A DNA stretch of 64,000 nucleotides from Spirogloea muscicola (taxonomy: Eukaryota > Streptophyta > Zygnematophyceae > Spirogloeales > Spirogloeaceae), in the NCBI GenBank assembly GCA_009602725.1, contig WELB01000097.1, positions 493,001 through 557,000 of the forward strand, in the 5' to 3' direction. Position 1 is the stretch's first letter. Each line of letters begins with the position of its first letter. The notes beneath the pieces are model-generated. The model searched no databases and was not told the origin of the DNA. It worked only from the letters and a program-made list of their open reading frames with translations. Made by a program: the position numbers and the translations under genes. This document shows, in pieces, positions 9,436 to 21,000 of the stretch.

Positions 9436-11639
9436 CAGCATCACCGAGTGGCGGGCTGTGCAAGCAGTGTCGCCAGGATCCAGGCAGGACACTTATCACC
9501 AAGGAAGCTGAAAAGTTGACAGTACCGAAAGTCCCACTTTGCCAGATTAGCGAGGTGCTTAGGTGTCGAGCCCCCCAGCACAAGCAGCAGCAGCAGCACA
9601 ACCGAGGACCAGCCGGGACAGACAGAGGCGTGGCCCGGCGCCGGGTGAAAGCGAGCCCTCGCGACGACAATGTGCACTCATTAGTACGCGGACAAGTCTT
9701 GACGTACTGCAACTCGAAAGTGAATAGGAAGCTACAGTTTCACGCGCCGCTAAGCGACGGCTTTGGCGACAGCCCCGCTTGTCGCTTGTCGCCCCACTCC
9801 CGCCGACCAAGGCTTAGGCCCGGTAAGCCCGGTAAAGACAGGTGCCGCCCGAGTGCCGCCTGGCTGCCGAACGCGAATGGCCGTGGAGGGATGCTGGCTC
9901 TGCCACGCCTCTGTCCGGGCCTTGCGTCAGCCCGGACAGCGCAGTTCCCCAGATACTTGTGGGGAGGACGTCTCCGGGGCGGCCCGTCATTCGCGGAGCA
10001 GGACCTGGTCCGCAGTGCCGGTGAGCCGCAGCCGTAAGGGAGTGGGGGCTGATTTTTCCGCCCACGCCGCCGTACCGGGAGTGGGGGGGTACATCCTACA
10101 TCACGGCGGACGTCAGCCCGCGGCCGCCGGCGAGAGGGCCGCCGCCATCAACCAGGAGGGCCCCCTCAGGAAGGGCGCCCTGCCGACGACGTGTCGACTG
10201 AGCGGCGGCTCCCGGGCGGGCGGGAGGATCCAAAGAGGCGCCGCCATTGGGCGCGGACGGGAGCATCACGTGACTGGCCGCGCACGCGCCCGCCCGGGTG
10301 CCAGCTGGTGGCGGGCTGGCGGCCGGACGCGTGGCCGCCGCTACGGGGCGCAGCAAGCCAGCACGTGGAACCGCGGCCGGCGCAGCCAACGGGCGGCCCG
10401 GGAAAGATCGCCCGCCGCTGGCCCGCCCGGGCGGGGCCGTTAGACGGGGCGGGCGGGCGGCACTTCCCCGGAGAGGCCCCGCGCCCACAATCGACACCCT
10501 GGGCCCCGTTGAGCCCACGGTGCCGAGAGCCCACCGGCCGGCCTTTCTCCGTCTCGTTCCCGCCGCCTCAGTGCTCAGAAGAAGGGCTTCGATCGTCCCA
10601 GTACGGCTGTGTCGAGGCGACGGATGGGAGCTCTCTCGCCAATGTGCAACAAGTGGCGGCGAGGGCCGTGCAAAGGACGGCAGGGAGGCTGGGACGGGCG
10701 CCGTCTGCCCGGCCCGTCGCCCCGTCCCGTCTCGCTCCCTCGATCGGCGGGGGCATTATCCACTTGGCCGCCTCCGCCACGGGCCCCCCCCCCCACGCCC
10801 GTCTCCCGCCCGGAGCCCCCCGCACACACGCCCCGTCCCCCCCCCCGGCCTGCGGCAGCCGCATTCCACCGGCTCTGCTCGACGCGGCGACTGGTAGCAG
10901 CGGCAGCAGAAGCGACGAGTGTGCGTCCCAGCCAGCCAAAGCCCGCCTTCCCCACGACTGCCGCTCCCCCGCCTAACCCCTTCGCCTCCGCCTCTCCCGC
11001 CAGGACTGTGGCGTTGGCAGCGCCGGCAGCGGCGCTGCCGCCCGCTCGCCGCTCGTTTCTCCTCGATGCAGGCTGCTCCGCTCCCCCCGCCTCCTCCACA
11101 ATCCCTCGTTGCACCGCGCTGCCGCGGCAGGCGGCGGCAGCGCCGCCGATGCCGCCCGGCGCTGCCGCCCATGGCCTGCGCTCCGCCGCCTGCTCGCTGT
11201 GCAGCCCGCGCCGGGCCGCCTCCACGCTGTGGCGGCGGGTGTGGCACGCCGAGTAGGCCTGCTGCTCCTTGCTCGTGGCGGAGACCCCGTCGGGAGGCTG
11301 GCCAGCCCGCCGGTGGCCGCGGGCATTGCTGGAGCCATGGCACCCGCTCCTAGATGCACGTGACCGCCAGACGCCGCGCGGCCGAGGTGCACTTCCCAGG
11401 CCAGCTCATGGCGCATTCAGCAAACTGCCTGTGTTGGGCTCATCGCGGGCTCTCCGCAACGTGCCGTGCATTGGATCCCACGCCTTCGAGCAGGCACAAG
11501 GAGTGACCGGCAGTGCCTGCCTGGAAGGCTGCATGGCTGATCTCCTGCAGCTCCGGCTGCCTTCTCTACTGCCGCAGGCCATCCAGACAAGGGAGTCCAG
11601 TCGGCCTGCCAGCCGCGCCAGCCGGTGGCGTCTCTGGAG
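9436..11639. other. GC-rich region without a recognised gene
   Basis: About 2.2 kb separates the FIP2-like stop from the bHLH start. From about 9750 to 11400 it is extremely GC-rich (CCG/CGG runs), and long overlapping frames exist on both strands simply because stop codons are rare. No frame shows a recognisable domain. The right-hand part is probably the promoter and 5' leader of the bHLH gene. Confidence 0.4.
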
Positions 11640-12151
11640 ATGAAGCCAGGCTTGGAGGCGGATGTGCAGCCCCTTGCCCTTCCCAGTGACGCTGTGGGCA
11701 TCGACGAGGCAACCCTCTTCCGCCTCGCCCAGTCACTGGGCATCGAGCAGGTGAGCGCCCAGTCCGCCACTGCAACACCTCCACCGTGCCGCTGCTACAG
11801 TTGCACGGCTCTACTAAGATCTCGCTGCTGGGGATTCTCGCTGCGCCCGTAGGTCCAGCGGCTCGCCAGCAGTCTGCACGGCGGCAGCGCACCCAGCGAC
11901 CACAGCAGCAACAGCTTCCTTCTCCAGCACGTAGCGGCGGTGCTGCCTCTGCTTCCGCCACTTTCCACTGACCTCGCCCGTGGCACAACCCTGACGGGCG
12001 AGGTAAGGCCAAGGCTCCAGGACCGTCCCACTGCTGGTTGCTCTGCTTCGAGTAATCAACCGGCCGCTGAGGGGTGCTGCTGGCTGTCCGCGTGTATGCA
12101 GGTAACAGCGCTGCAGCCAACGTGCATACTCCCATACGCGACTGGCGAGGT

Positions 12152-12196
<45 letters not shown>

Positions 12197-13768
12197 CATG
12201 GCTACGACAGCAGTGGCGCAGCGGCTGGTAGATGAGGCTGGCAGCAGATTCCCCGGCCTTGGCAGCAGCAGGGCCATGCAGCTGCAGCCGCTCTGCCATG
12301 CCCACCTCATGGAGGAGCTCTGCACAGGCCCTGCTGCCGCGGGCGTGGCCGGCAGCAGCGATGCGAGAGGACAAGGTGGTAGCCACGTAGCAATGCCAGG
12401 CTTTGACGACAGGCAGCTCCAGCACGACCTGGGCTCGCTTGCGCTGGACCAGCTCAATGGCAACCACGGCTGCGAGCGCGGCAACACAGGCGTCTGGTGG
12501 AGCCCAGCCCTTGCACAGCCGCCGCCAGCCAGCGCCCTTGGGCTCAATGTGACGGCAGGGCAGGCACGACAGCTTGAGTTTTGTGAGGCCTTGCCGCTGC
12601 TGCCGCAGCAGCCAGTGGCGCTTTTCTCCGGGCCGGCAAGTAGCGGCGCACTTTCACACCCACTGCACGATGGCACTGCTGCAAGGCCTAGACCTGCTCT
12701 CCACAGTGATCAGCAGCAGCCTGACGCGTTCGACTACCGCCCCAAGGGGCTGGAAGCGGAGGCCTCGGCAGCCAGCAGCGGCAGGGCGCAGTTGCTGCAG
12801 AGCAGCAAGGCCAGCGGCAGCGGCATGGCTGTCCAGCTACGCGAGGCAGTGCTGCGGGCAGGTGCGACGGGCCGGCCCCTGAGCGAGACACTGTCAGACG
12901 AGCAGGTGTGGTTCCTGTTTGCGCAGGGCCTTGTGGCATCGCCCTTCCGCCAAGAACTCTCGCCCAGCCACATCCAGAATGCCGTCCAGCGCTGCCTCTG
13001 CCTTGTGCCGCTGCAGCCGCCGCCACCGCCGCCGCTTCCCCCGCCAGAGGATGCGGCATGGATGCCAGCGGCAGCCGCCAGAGCCAGGGCCCGGCGGCGA
13101 GTGGTCGGTGCACGGTCGCCGGCGTGGGCCGGCGATGGCGGCAGTGATGACGGTGGGGGTGACCCGCTAGACCAGGCTGCCAAGCGCCTGCTGGAGGATG
13201 GCGAGCCGCTTGGGTTGGCGCTGCCACCAGATGTGATGGAGCTTTGGCCACTTTTTCCCACCTTGCCGATTGCTGGTGGAGGCCCAATGACGGGCTGGCG
13301 GCCCGACGGCAATGAGGGTCATGTTCAAATGGCCCCTTTGCACTCGCTGCCACTCCGGGACCACCCACCGGTGGCGGCGGCAGCGGCGGTGGCGGCGGCA
13401 GCTGCGGCACCGGCGGCGTACTTGCCGCAGTCTGTGGTCATCAACTCACCAGCGCTACTGGGAAGCTACACGGCGAGCACGCTGACCGAAGAGAGCACTG
13501 TGGCACTGGCTGGTCACAACCCGTCCACTCTTGGCATGCTGGCGGCCAGTGGTCATATAGAGGGGCCGCCGCTTGGCGGTTGGCCAGACTTCCGGAATCA
13601 CATCGAGCGTGACTTCCCCGAGCAGACCAGGTTGCTTGCGGCAGCTGCCAGATCCCAGCTGCAGTATCCACCGTCAACGAGCGTAACGACGCAGCTCCTG
13701 CCCGACAGCACCACAATTGACGACCACAGCCACGCCCATGACCGTCGCAACAGCAGCACCTGTGATGG

Positions 13769-13805
<37 letters not shown>

Positions 13806-15019
13806 GGCGGTGGCGGCGGCGCATCCTCTGAGACGGGTGTTTTGGACGCGGCGTCAGCGGCAAGCCTCGATGTCCAGCAACCACCATCGTTGGCAGCCGT
13901 CGATGTACCCCGCGCGTCCTTCAGGGGCCAGCAGCAGCCGAGCCGATCGCCGACGCCAGACAAGTTGCCGCACCGTCGCCTGCGGGAGCTCTTCCGCGAG
14001 GCCCAGGGCAGCTTGCAGCCAGCCCGCCAGGACGCAGGAAGCCCATTGCCAGCTACTGAGACCGGCTCGCCGCCACGGCCATCTCTTAAGCTCTGCCGGT
14101 CCTCCTCCAGCCCCGCCGGTCGCCTCCTGCCAATGGAGCCGAAGGCAGGCGCAGGTACAGGTGGCAGCGGGGGCGGCAGCAGCGGCGGGGGTGGCCATCA
14201 GAGCGAGTCATCCCCAGTGAGCCGCCGCAAGCGCAAGGGCAGGGCCGTTGAGCACAGCCCCTGCCGCTCGGAGAACGACCGGGAACTGCACTCGAGCGGC
14301 AGCGAGCAGGTGGAGGCGACCTCGTCGGCAGTGACGTGGTCTGAAGGTGGGCGGCTACCGGCCAGCACCGAGTGCAAGCGCGAAGGTGACGGCAGCGGAG
14401 GAAGTGGCAGCCGCAAGGCCCGATGGGGTCAGACAATGGAGCCCCAGGCTGTCGCTGCACGCGCCCGTCGCCGCCAGGTCAACGATCGGATTCGCAAGCT
14501 GCAGGTAAGCCCTCCTATTGCTCTGTCCAAGTCGCCACCTTTGTTGTATCTGTCCAAGTCGCAGACCAGCAAGTCACAAGATGCTTCAATGACTCGATTG
14601 CACCAATTGACACAACGTGGCGCGAATGCTGCGCACTTCACTGCCGCAGGGCTTACTGCCAAGCAAGGGTCGGACGGACGTCGTTAGAATGCTGGAGGAG
14701 GTGCTGGAGTACGTCAAGTTCCTGCAGGGCCAAGTCAAGGTCTGTGTTGCTTGAGCAGCTGCTCGATGCCTTCTAGGACGCTTTTGCTAAGTCACGTGGC
14801 ACCGCCAAGCATCACAACAAAGTGGTGGCTTCAATATGTTTGTCAGGACTTAAGAATCCAGGTGGCATGGCCTGTTGACAGATCCTAAGCAGTGACCCAT
14901 CTGCGCGTCAGCCGCCGAGCACCGACCTTGGAGCCTCCGCTGTGAGCACCTCAATCACTTGTGTGCTCGCTTGGCTGTCGTCAGTATCCCCGATCAATTT
15001 CAGTATCCCCGATCAATGA
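11640..15019 (+). CDS. bHLH transcription factor, class VIII-like (HEC/RSL type), with long low-complexity N-terminus
   Basis: Exons 11640-11750, 11853-14504, 14650-14739 and 14882-15019 (all phase 0) give about 996 residues. Nearly all of the protein is low-complexity: a 14-Gln tract at about residue 137, Ala and Pro runs, and an 18-Gly run near residue 675. The bHLH domain (about 893-955) crosses the second and third introns. Its basic region reads QAVAARARRRQVNDRIRKLQ, helix 1 ends in GLLPSKGRTDVV, and helix 2 is MLEEVLEYVKFLQGQVK. The position that is Glu-9 in E-box binders is Ala, as in plant HEC and RSL proteins, while the following arginines are kept. It is therefore predicted to be a nuclear regulator whose DNA-site preference may differ from CANNTG. 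The downstream target genes are unknown. The start is the first in-frame ATG before a conserved-looking phase-0 junction. Sequence further upstream could add residues. Confidence 0.85.
12153..12194 (+). repeat. (CAG)14 microsatellite coding poly-Gln
   Basis: Fourteen uninterrupted CAG codons lie inside the bHLH coding sequence and are followed by a CAC. Pure CAG runs change length readily, so this is a likely polymorphic site. Confidence 0.95.
13767..13820 (+). repeat. (GGC/GGT)18 coding poly-Gly
   Basis: Eighteen glycine codons, mostly GGC with interspersed GGT, lie in the bHLH coding sequence. The interruptions suggest it is older or more stable than the CAG run. Confidence 0.9.
14982..15017 (+). 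repeat. 19-base tandem duplication at the bHLH stop
   Basis: cagtatccccgatcaat occurs at 14982-14998 and again at 15001-15017, a 19-base period. The second copy is followed directly by the TGA at 15017-15019. The duplication therefore lies in the last codons of the predicted protein, and the two copies are read in different frames. Confidence 0.85.
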
Positions 15020-16030
15020 CTGTGCAGCACCGCTGACCATTATTTTGAACACACCGCGAGCGCTGCAGGACAAGGACTCCAAGCCCGCACCATTAGCCAG
15101 CCTGCAGAGCCGGGGGCTCTGCCTGCTGCCCATGTCCACGACTGGGATGCTGAGACTCGAATCAGCCAGGGGTTGACATACAAATTACTGATGCCTTCAT
15201 AAAATTCAACTATCACCAGCCAACCCAGGGTCCTGTTGGCAGAATGCTTGACGTGCTTTAGCACCAAGTACAGCCCATAGATGTGGCCCTGTTAGTTGCT
15301 GGATTTGACTTTTGCGCACCCCTGGCAGCCTGTCTCAGTGCGTTTCATTATGGCTCTGCCATGTCCAGAGCGCTTGCCTCCACTACCACTGCTGCTGAAT
15401 GTGGAGCAGTGGGAGTGCAAGTCATTTATAATTTTGTAGTCCAATCTTATTCTCAGCGCCATTGGTTAGCTTATAATGGCTGGTGCATGCGTCTTTCACC
15501 AGCTTCCGCCTTGTCTCGTGGGAGACATTATACTCATTTTTCCAGGCAGTGGCTTGAGTTGTAGCCAACGCCGTTGTCTTCACCATTGCCTTCATCAAGC
15601 AGCCCAGTGGCACACTCTCCCGCAGCTGATAGTCCTCGTGCCTTGCGTTACACAAGACTCCTTGTCCACAGTAAATAGCAATGCAGCTGTTGAGGAAGGC
15701 AACCGTGAAAGGAAGGGTTCTGATAGAATACAAGCTTCACACTTCAGTTTAGGTGTTACCAACAAATTCGCAGCTCCCGAGCTTTTGTTGGTGTTTGTGA
15801 TTGGGTGAGTCCAGATGTAATCACAATCTCCATGATGAGTACAACATGGTCGTCAACTCTCGCAACGACAGCTGTCCTGCAATTCCTAGCATTGTTCTTT
15901 CTTTCTGCATGTTCACGTGCTCGCACTTTTACGAGCAACATTGCGCAGCCACTTTCTTACTTCCTTTTTGCTGGTGCTCATCTTGGTCCAGGAGTGTGAT
16001 TCCTGCGCTGTGGCCCGCCGCCAAGGGCAG
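15020..16030. other. Intergenic or 3' region, nothing recognised
   Basis: The sequence follows the bHLH stop. It has moderate base composition and no recognised coding exon on either strand. Part of it may be bHLH 3' untranslated sequence. Confidence 0.4.
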
Positions 16031-16228
16031 CAGAGCGAGCAGCCCGGCTTCAATGCCGCCGGGCCGCTTGCTCAAGTGTTCTGGATGCGCCTGGCCATCT
16101 CCCTGCAGCCCCTTGCCTTTGCCGTCCTCGTCCGTGCAGGCCGCGCCTTGGCTGCTGCCTCCGTTGGGGCGACGTCTTTCCGCCCTCTAGCTATTCTGAC
16201 CTCCATTTGCTGACTGAGGGTTACTGAC
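16030..16228 (-). repeat. R3 fragment plus inverted R1 copy
   Basis: Bases 16030-16105 are the inverse of R3 at 2250-2335. They run into an inverted R1 copy (ctgcctccgttggggcgacg and a gagggttactgac end). The association of R3 with R1 adds to the picture of modular composite repeats. Confidence 0.65.
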
Positions 16229-16262
16229 AGCCTACTTGCTGACGTCTTAGCATTTAGTATCT

Positions 16263-16445
16263 GGCTTCTTGCGCCATGCGGCCCTTTCAGACCTTGTCCA
16301 TTCCTTTGGGCTGGCCTCTCACAGCCACTGCTCTCAATCTGGACGCGCTGTCCTCTCTTTTTCCCAGCCCGTACTTTCTATGGGAGCACACTTACTTTAC
16401 TTTCCCAGCAAGTTACTCCGACTTGCGGCTGCTTGATTGGGACTT
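16263..16445 (-). repeat. Inverted hairpin module and R1-end fragment
   Basis: cggccctttcagaccttgtc, cattcctttgggctggcctc and tcacagcc form an inverted hairpin module at 16276-16325. A second, weaker module follows. An R1 end, ttactccgacttgcggctgc, lies near 16410 and is also found near 24118. Confidence 0.7.
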
Positions 16446-16555
16446 TTGAGCTCCCATCCTTCGTTCACTCTTTCGTCCTTTGTTGAAAGAATATGGTCTG
16501 AAGTGGGCCGGAAGGCGCATAAACCTTCAAACTCTCTCCGTGACTTATGCAAATG

Positions 16556-16730
16556 GACGCGCAATAACCTCTGGTCAGCAAGTGCGGATCGGAGTGACTA
16601 AAGGGCGGAAAAGCATCAACTTGGTGGTATTCGGAGGCAGCAGCCAAGAGGCGGCCTACCCACAAGTGCACCGCCAAAGCCAAAAACCCTAAACCAAAGC
16701 CAAAAACCGCTGCAGGGACGTAGCAAGTCG
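16556..16730 (+). repeat. Divergent R1 copy with telo-box-like tail
   Basis: aacctctggtcagcaagtgc, a gggcggaaaagcatcaactt block and a ggcagcagccaagaggcggc block match R1. It ends in a short imperfect tandem, gccaaaaaccctaaaccaaa, which contains an AAACCCTAA-like plant telo-box in degenerate form. Confidence 0.55.
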
Positions 16731-18048
16731 CATCCTGTACACCCGAGCAAGCGACCGCAGAGAATACAGCAAAGCAAGTGGCTACAACGGGTAGCCACTC
16801 AGTGACACTAAGTCAACAGCCGCAAGAACAGCGAAAGACGTAGACCTCCTTGTTATCCCGCTTGGCGAGTTGGCTATCTGCCCCATGCATCTGTTGAGCC
16901 GACTTTCCCTTGGCACTTGCTTGCCAAACATGTGACATCTTCACAAGCTCAAGCCGTTTTCTGGATTACTGCGCACCGCCTCTTCTGTTGCTGGTGCCCA
17001 GTATTGCGTATTAAGCTAAACTTATCTTAGAAGATGTTCTTGCATGTCTGCTGTGGAGCTTGCATGTCCACATTTGTAACGCTTGGCTGCAAACGCTTTA
17101 TCTGTGCAGTTTGTGGACCTGGCTCCTCAGTCGCTGGCAGATCTTGGCTACTGCTATGACTCATGTGATGTGGACATTGCTGGTTGCATCTGAGCTAGCC
17201 GGCCATGTCTTCACAAGGGGCTTGTGAGCATTGGTATTGTTAAGCACTCATGTAGTGTAGGCCTCCTCTTGTTTGCATCCACTAGCTCTTTCTCCGATTT
17301 ACACAGTTGCTCTTCTTTATCAGGCTTATCGTTGCTACTGACTGGCCCCTGGCAACTCACACTTTCAAGTCCTTACATCATCTCTTCAACTTTACCTGAT
17401 CTCCTGTACAAAACCATTCCATTCCATTGGATAAACATATAATTCCATGCCATTTGATAAGTCCACGAGGTTTGAGTGCTATCTACAATTCCGGCACCGC
17501 TGGCCGATGTAAGTGCTAGCCATAAAGCTAGCCCACAATAGGTTCGTCAGTGCCTTGATGCACTGAAGAGGTAGTTCGTCACCTGATAAGTTGCTCTGGC
17601 TCAGTGACGCAGCAATGCAGAGGTGCATGACTCATGACCCAAAAAGCCTGTACTGGGAAAGCTGAAAGCTTCACTTAGGCTTGTACTTGCCATCCAGCAA
17701 AGCTAGAGGGTCTCGGGTCCTCAAGCAATAAGTTCGGGTATGCTTGACTTTTGCTTCTGGGTCTAAGGCCACTGCGAGTGGCATTCCACCCCAGCACACG
17801 AGCCAGCAAGCCATGTCACACATACTTGCTGCATACCCAGGAAATGATGGGCATGCTTGTGAACTTCTGCAGGTGCAGCAGGCTACAGCCAGTAAGCTCC
17901 ACATGTGACCAAGGGCATGCACTTTCACATCACGCTTACTCAATGTTGGACACATTGGACATGAGAGGTTCCTGAAGGGAGGTTTGATCGTACTGGGTGG
18001 CCTAAGGGGCCTACCACTGATGATATTAATATAAATGCCTGACCCCTG
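16731..18048. other. Intergenic, nothing recognised
   Basis: No exon with a recognisable motif was found on either strand. The right end lies downstream of the PPR-SMR gene (minus strand) and may hold its 3' untranslated region. Confidence 0.4.
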
Positions 18049-21000
18049 CTAAGGCGGGTCAAAGTTGCGTGCCGCAAGTATTCTGTCGAGCTCAGGCTGC
18101 ACGAGCCACTCTAACACCTCAGGGGCGTGCGCATAAAGACAGCCTACATTGTTGACATCCATCCTGAATGGAGATCCGACCCCATCCAGCAAGTCTTCCA
18201 CAGCCTGAGGAGCCAAGAGTGACATTGTCAACTGTAGGTAGCATGCAGCAAAAATACAGCATAGGCAAGTGGAGGAACTCTAGTGCCTCCTGCAGAGCAA
18301 GGTATTCATGGTTTATGGTGGCTCTAAGGCCGGGCTGCTGCACATAGCAATACTCTACACACACATGAGTATTCCCAAATCACCTTCTTGATAAAGGATG
18401 TTCCAATGATACGACTCCGCCTCCCCCAACCTGTGATGATCTCCAGTCTCTGTGGCAAAAGACCTCCGCTCATGGCCCTCTCACGCAACGTACTAAGCTC
18501 TGCCTTAACTGCTGTCATTGCTGTGCCTGGAGACATGTAATGTAGATCTAGGCTCCACAAGTTGTTGTCAGACCCCCGAAATGCTGATGGAAACATGTGG
18601 AGATAGTTGGCCTCTCTCCACACACGTGCAGCCCTCTCTCTCCTGCCGTACTGGTACAAAAAACTTATGAGAGAGTCGGTGAAGGCGCGGCGTGACTCGT
18701 GTTCCTCATGCTGCTTGATTTGTTCCATGAATTGCCCAACCTGCTTCATCATTGCATCCTCTTCTGATGGGTCCGCAGTATCCTGCTTTGGCACAAGGGC
18801 AAACTGTGTGATCCGAAAGGAAGGAACACAATTTGCCTGCAGATCAACAATAACATATTGACACATTCCAATTATTGGGTAGTCTTTACTCACCTGCAGG
18901 AGAAGCTTGACCAGGCTGTGTACAGGGTGGCCTGTGCAGGCCATGAGCTCCAAGCATATGTCAACTCCATTCTGCTCAGCGCAGTCAGTGCATGAAGATA
19001 GCAGCAGGGTGTATGTCTTCAGATTGGGAATAACGCTCCCCCGCAGCATTGTCTCGAATATGTGCTTGGTCTCGGAATACATTTCCATCTTCAGGTATGC
19101 ATGCATCAGTGCATTAACTGAAACAGCAGCAGAAACAGTCAGACATGTAGCAAAGGGCTGCCTGGAACATACAACAACTGGTAGAAGCAAGCAGTGTGTA
19201 CAGGCAATGACAGTCGTGCTGCTACTGCTGCTGCTAACCTTTACTGGGATTTGCACATGGAAGTCATACAGGGAGTGCACGCTAGTAATCTGCTCACTGG
19301 GTTCGGTAGACATAGCTTACAGGCAGGAGGGCTAGGAGTCAAGCCGGCCTGTATCATAGTCCTGAACCACTTGCCAGCTCTTTTCGGCTGTCCTGCTTTG
19401 CCCCACATGTCAACTAGGATGGAATATGCTATGGCATCAGCTTGAATACCGGCGTCCTCCATCTCGGTGAAGAAGGCTTCAGCCTCAGCATAGTAACCAG
19501 CCTTCCCACACAGATTGATCATTGCACTGCAGGGACATGGCGAATGTTGCATGAGATCACTGTGCACCTAAAGCTGACAGTTGGCCCTCAAGTGCGCAGG
19601 AGATGCAACAGGATGCACCTGTAAGTCGCCCTATCGCACTTGAGACCAGAGTCTTTCATCTCCTGGAAAAGCTTGATAGCTGTAGAGTACCTCCCTCCCT
19701 TTCCATACAGGTCTATCATTGTATTGTCTGTAAATGTAGTATCAAACAGTTGCAATTTAGCAATTCAGCAGGTAATGCACAACTGTGATGCCATTGCAGA
19801 CAAGTATGCTACCAATATCAGCACAGTAGTTGCTCCGAACATGCTCGGTCAAGATCGTGTGAAGCTTGTTTGGCTTTCAAGCCGCCATGACTTGACTTCT
19901 TAGCCGACAGGAAACTCAATGTGCCAGTAGCCAGTGAGCAGGCCACTTACATGTGACGTGATTTGGCGGGATGCCTTTTGTAGACATTTCTTGGAAAAGC
20001 TTTGCAGCAGATACGAGATCGCCTATTCGTCCAAATGAAGATATCAGCATGCTATATGACACGACATCGCCTTTCAAGCCTGAGCTCTTCATCTTATTGA
20101 AGATGTCGATGGCGTCTTTGTGACGACCTGCCTTACTGTAAAGGTCAATCAATGTGCTGCAGCATCATAGTGAAAGAAGATATGAGCCTCTTATACATAA
20201 GTGCTGAATGACCGATGAATCACACACACCATCTGAGTTGGCCTAAATAAATGGAGCTGTGCTTCTACACCTCTCTTATGTTTGTCGCTACACACGCACT
20301 GAGGTCAAGATCCACGATGAGCATACCCGTAGCTTACTGTATCCAACTTCTTGCCCAGGGTGCTCATGTGGTCAAAAACTGCCTTTGCTTCATCCAGCAG
20401 GTTGGCCTTGCCATAGGCATGCATAACACTGTTGTAAGTCACAAGAGACGGCTCGCAGCCTTCATCCTGCATCTCCTTGAACAATTGTTCCACAGCCGCA
20501 ATGTTCTTCGTCCTACCCATGAGTACAATCAGCGTCGTGTAGAGCTGCAATACAACCTGCCCTGAATCAGAATGTAAGCCTCAGAGCCATGACTAAGACA
20601 TGGACTAGCTACCTCGCAATCAGAAGTTGCCCCCAACATCCAGAGAAAGTAAAAGCTGCAGAATTGCTTCTTATAGAATGTACTCACAAAGACGTCATTC
20701 TTCGAGCGCGCCTGACTCTTGTACCACTGGAACAAGTCCATTGCTAGTCTTGGATCACGCTGCTGCTTTAGAACGTCACACATGTGGTATGGATTGAGAG
20801 CTCCCTTCCAGGGCTTCAAAGCAAGGTCCAAGCTTCCATGGGCATCTGAATGCATCTGCAAAATGAGTTGCATGCTGCTGCTCAACACCTGAGCCTGTGC
20901 AGCTTTGTACCATCAATCACCATGCAAGAAAGGTGCCATAATTTAGAATGTGTAACAGGGGCTCATAAACACTTAGATGATTTCCATAAGAGTAGTCGCA

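Noticed and set aside
9763-11343. Several long overlapping frames of 140-260 codons on both strands
   Set aside because: They lie in extremely GC-rich sequence where stop codons are rare, are Ala/Pro/Arg/Gly-rich in every frame, overlap one another and show no domain.
12056-14460. Antisense and shifted frames of 100-240 codons across the bHLH gene
   Set aside because: They are shadows of the low-complexity bHLH coding sequence; poly-Cys, poly-Leu and similar runs mirror the CAG and GGC repeats.
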